DNA of 6,861 nt. Source: Candidatus Thioglobus sp. (GTDB lineage: Bacteria; Pseudomonadota; Gammaproteobacteria; PS1; Thioglobaceae). Shown here in pieces: positions 6,853-6,861 of this stretch (position 1 is its first letter; each line of letters starts with the position of its first letter). A program made the position numbers and the translations under genes. Where the stretch lies: contig QOAH01000094.1 of the NCBI GenBank assembly GCA_003978185.1, positions 1-6,861 on the forward strand, read 5' to 3'. The notes under the pieces are model-generated. The model ran no database searches, was not told where the DNA came from, and was given only the letters and a program-made list of their open reading frames with translations.

Positions 6853-6861
6853 AATACTTAA

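Noticed and set aside
1..6861. CRISPR array, transposon, phage or defence system.
   Set aside because: I found no regularly spaced repeats, transposase, integrase, terminal inverted repeats or toxin-antitoxin-like pairs. The window is filled by six recognisable chromosomal genes.

Overview
The window is a compact, AT-rich stretch of a bacterial chromosome. All six genes lie on the minus strand, so transcription runs from high to low coordinates. Gene content, the E. coli-like ThrS and RecJ sequences and the low GC point to a gammaproteobacterium. The AT bias, the near absence of intergenic DNA and a freshly broken repair gene would suit a small-genome lineage such as the SUP05/Thioglobus group or a related host-associated sulfur oxidiser. 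That placement is a guess from style and cannot be settled from this sequence alone.

In order of transcription: (1) a large family 5 peptide-type ABC substrate-binding lipoprotein (6839-4767) with an N-terminal lipobox and a C-terminal membrane helix; (2) lspA, lipoprotein signal peptidase II (4770-4297); (3) a ThiO-type FAD-dependent glycine oxidase (4304-3315); (4) a small exported DUF1566/Lcl C-terminal-domain protein (3328-2771); (5) recJ, the single-strand 5'-3' exonuclease, broken by a frameshift (2781-1095); (6) the first 349 codons of thrS, threonyl-tRNA synthetase, which runs off the left edge (1049-1). The first five genes overlap one another by 4, 8, 14 and 11 nt, so they look like one translationally coupled operon. 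Only recJ-thrS is separated, by 45 nt. That gap holds a plausible sigma70-type promoter for thrS and a 13-bp palindrome over its -35 box.

Functionally the genes are mostly unrelated: nutrient uptake, lipoprotein maturation, amine oxidation or thiamine supply, DNA repair and translation. The clearest link is between the first two, because the binding lipoprotein is a substrate of the peptidase encoded directly behind it.

The strongest observation is the recJ lesion at about 2013-2025. All catalytic motifs survive on both sides of a single out-of-frame junction, and spacing against E. coli RecJ fits a loss of about 11 nt. I see no CRISPR array, mobile element, tRNA/rRNA gene, intrinsic terminator or phage gene, and nothing that amounts to a new defence or mobile system. 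There is no gene-free stretch longer than 45 bases.
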